A stretch of DNA of 64,000 nt from Xestospongia muta (lineage: Eukaryota > Porifera > Demospongiae > Haplosclerida > Petrosiidae): the NCBI GenBank assembly GCA_963693285.1, contig OY848918.1, forward strand, positions 17,419,943 through 17,483,942, given 5' to 3'. Shown here piece after piece: positions 61,125-64,000 of this stretch. Position 1 is the stretch's first letter; each line of letters opens with the position of its first letter. The position numbers and the translations under genes are program-made. The notes beneath the pieces are model-generated. The model did no database searches. It was not told the origin of the DNA and saw only the letters and a program-made list of their open reading frames with translations.

Positions 61125-61830
61125 ACTCTCAAAAAGTCAAACACAACAATACAATTGAACAATATTAAATGAACAAACCTACATATATGATATTACAGTT
61201 GATGAAGTAACTTACTAGGTTATAGGTCAATAACATGATTGTACTCAATGTTTGTCTACTGAGTCATAGTTTATAATTCCTATCACTGCTATTGAGAAAC
61301 TATTCAAATATAATGACTCAGTAACATATCTAAAGACTCACCTGATTGAATTAGTAATACAGTCAAATGTGTCCTTAACATATTAATATTTGTCTTCTCC
61401 AGATGCATGCTTAAAACCACCCAGCCTCAAAACCAGATGTCGCCCACACACTAATCAGTAGGCGTGGTTAAAGTTGCCATGAACAACCTGAAAGCAAACG
61501 TAGTTACACACTGAAGACAAGAACAGGTTAGTATATTACTTTGATATTCTATTCTACTACTAAAGCGTTGAATATTATTAGTATCCAATGATATCATATA
61601 GTGTACAGTACATACATAGTGTGAGTGTATATCTATTACATATAGTAGTAGTTAGTAGACAGACAGTATATTCTATCTTACTATAATTAGGTTACAGTTG
61701 ATTTAGTTAGTAGAGTTTCCTCATTCCAATGTAGTATATAGTTATTACTATCTATGTAACCTACTTCCTATATTATCTATAGACACCTGACATAGGAACA
61801 GTGACCAACTAATAACCTACACTTTTCAAA
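61125..61830 (+). promoter_or_regulatory. 5' flank of the sister gene
   Basis: 61640-61830 matches 5905-6030 of the intact gene in blocks ('gtagacagacag', 'ttataattaggtta', 'tttagttagtag', 'ttacacttttcaca'-like), so the promoter-proximal region was copied with the gene. A donor-like 'aagaacaggttagta' at about 61525 and an acceptor-like 'ctatag' at 61784 suggest a 5'UTR intron. Confidence 0.45.
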
Positions 61831-64000
61831 ATGTCTCAGGATAGTCTAGTAAGTCTATAATCTTTCTATTACTATATCATTATCCCTATATATCACTGTG
61901 ATACTAACTAAACTCACATATCAGTGTTATTGTATAGACAGAATATCTTTTTAAAAGATGGTCTTTTAGTTATAAGGGCTGATCTGTATACTCACTATAC
62001 TACACTACATGATACATGTTGTCTTTATAATAGAATCAACAACTGTTTCAGGCAGCTAGACATGGAAACATTGAAGTAGTCAAATCTACTATTGAACAAG
62101 GTGCTGATGTAAACTATCATAATCCAAACAAGGTAAGTTACTAGTTCTCAATATTTAAGTATATATCTCAACAGTAAAGCCTATTTATCATATACAGTGT
62201 GTTTTTATAAATAAGTCTAAGATCCAATAATTATTACATCACTACACACTGTATCATCATTATAGTGTGATGTTGGTTGAGCTATAATACATGGGATGGT
62301 CTAAATTTAATATGAAAAATTCTTGTGTGATTTTAATCAATAGTGTAGTAGTTTGTTTCCTTTTCTGTGTCATCTCCTGATAATAATAAAGTGTTAATAT
62401 TACTGACATGATGTGTACATTTGTTGATCTAATAACAATGTTACTGAATAATTCTAACAGAGCCCTTCCATATCTATCATATAACACATCTTTTGAAGAT
62501 GCCTCATATATTTACAATCTACCAGAATGCTGATAAAACTCTGTTTTATGTTTTATACACTCATAAACAGTATAGTCAGGAAAGTCACTAACATAATAGA
62601 TTTGTTTTGTGAATTAATTATTTAACAAATTATTGCATTTAATTGAACAAATGAACTGAAAATTTTACTTCTCAGATATTTATTAAAATATTGTATCATA
62701 ATATTTTATGGTCTATATTTAATAATAGAGTGTGTAAAGTGAAGTCATATGTGTTCCATATCATGTTAGGTTCATATCTTAATTAAGTCTACTATTAATT
62801 GTATCTACTAATTTAGTAAATTTATTACTAGAAAAATAATATCAGCCATATTGTAGACATTCATAATTCAATATAGTAAATGTGTTACACTGCAATTTTA
62901 AACATTTACATATTATTATTGTAGTCACTAAAATTAGCATACACAATAATTGCAGCATTAGAGAGATTGTGGTAACATATATGAAATGGTGAGTTTGATA
63001 AAATGTTCTTCATTTGCCAAAATGTTTCCCTCCAGCTTTGGAAAGTTTATTTTGATATTTATATGATTTCTCCCCAAAATTACCTGCTACAGGTGTTGTT
63101 TGTTCACAATTTATATGATAACAATATTCATAACCTACTAATAATTTTATTAATAATATTATGACAATGAATAAGATTAAATTTGTAATTTTAGTAGTGA
63201 GAGTGACCTTTTATAATCAGAGATTAAACCAGTATATTGTATATTTTATGATCACTAGCAAAGCATGTAATGTTAACATATTCACAGACTAAGTACTGTA
63301 GTTTGGGAAAGTTTCATTGTAAAGATGTTTAAACATTGGACGATGTATGAAAAAATAAACACACTAATATTATTTATTACACATTGAAATTTTTACTGTA
63401 AGTATATTTACAATATGTAACACACTTGTTACATCATGATGTTGACAGTGCTGAAAGTGTAGATAACTAAATTGGCTCCTTTAAGATATCTGTAACTTAC
63501 GGATGGACTACCAGATTCAAATGTTTCTCTATTATCCTCCATACAGCCTATTGTGTTTGAAATTTTTACATGAAACTTTTAACGCAAAAATTTCCCTATC
63601 TATTGTATATAATTGTACAGTAAATGATGTTAGAAGTCTCTTAGTTAGAGTGATATTAGTTGATAAATGATATTATGGACATTATTTTTTGCATAAACAA
63701 CCAATAATAAAGATCACAACAAAATAAGTAATTTACATAATATAACAATGAACTGAATATTATATCAATATGTCTTAGTAACAACTAAAGAGTCATTAAC
63801 TATTAGACAGCTAGATGACCATGATATTTCAGTAATCAGAATGTAATGCTATTAGTCCCAAAATTATAGCCACTATTATCATACAGTTTTTACAGTGACA
63901 TTTCTGTCAAGTAATATAATTAAATATGTTGTGACAATATTTCCTTTCTTTAAATTATCATTTGTTAATAATAAACATTTTCATCTACTCTTGTATAGTT
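61831..64000 (+). CDS. Sister ankyrin gene, exons 1-2 (continues off the right edge)
   Basis: Exon 1, 61831-61848 (MSQDSL), and exon 2, 62034-62132 (NQQLFQAARHGNIEVVKSTI followed by EQGADVNYHNPNK), have the same sizes, phases and donors GTAAGT as the intact gene. Intron 2 (62133-63998) matches that gene's intron 2 but is under 2 kb, without the 890-bp repeats. The window ends two bases after an acceptor 'cttgtatag', so exon 3 would start at 63999. Presumably another ankyrin–GTPase–death protein; the GTPase part is outside the window. Exon 2 here is closer to the ankyrin consensus (AARHGN) than in the intact gene (AADDGN). Confidence 0.8.

Noticed and set aside
60835..61162. Open frames spanning the N run
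   Set aside because: They cross 200 undetermined bases, so the frame is meaningless.
1..64000. CRISPR arrays, bacterial operons, tRNA or rRNA genes
   Set aside because: No regularly spaced short repeats with unique spacers, no Shine-Dalgarno-led gene chains, and no cloverleaf or rRNA signature were seen.

Overview
The window looks like nuclear DNA of an early-branching animal, most likely a demosponge (an Amphimedon-like genome). It is very AT-rich, has GT–AG introns from 42 bp to about 8 kb, shows dense decayed animal-type transposons, and carries a locally multiplied family of ankyrin / P-loop GTPase / death-domain genes. The species assignment is inference; nothing in the sequence names it.

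The one intact, reconstructable gene lies on the + strand at 6031-30386. Eight exons join in frame to 3030 nt (1009 residues plus stop). They encode five ankyrin repeats, mostly one repeat per 99-bp phase-0 exon, then a Walker-A/DxxGQ GTPase of ROC type, a COR-like region and a C-terminal death-like domain. This is the order found in DAPK1 after its kinase, but with no kinase. A sister gene starts at 61831 with near-identical first exons and runs off the right edge. Between them lie relics of at least one more copy: death-exon fragments and a matching 3' end near 36.3-37.0 kb, a death-domain fragment at 38.36 kb, and ankyrin exons at 40085 and 43232 inside a 3-kb segment duplicated from introns 3-4 of the intact gene. 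The locus is a tandem array in birth-and-death turnover.

The remainder is mostly mobile DNA. 3418-5747 is a fully bounded Mutator-like element with 75-bp terminal inverted repeats, a perfect 9-bp target duplication and a ZSWIM-like transposase relic. About 15.9-19.4 kb is a second, more decayed relative. 8946-10732 holds two tandem copies of a roughly 890-bp repeat. 21656-22257 is a small pogo-like element with a Brinker-type helix-turn-helix, and 44124-44498 is a hAT-type MITE; the two sit in opposite copies of the segmental duplication, each with an empty site in the other. 25038 onward is a piggyBac-like 5' end. 30740-33190 is an internally deleted BEL/Pao retrotransposon on the minus strand. 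49.0-51.5 kb holds two oppositely oriented CACTA-like transposase relics. About 56.06-56.33 kb is a DUF3504-like N-terminal exon.

The right third also holds a (GA)n-bearing tandem array (58844-60924) that runs into a 200-N assembly gap, several perfect or near-perfect palindromes, and long stretches where I see no gene. No rRNA, tRNA, CRISPR or bacterial-type operon was recognised.
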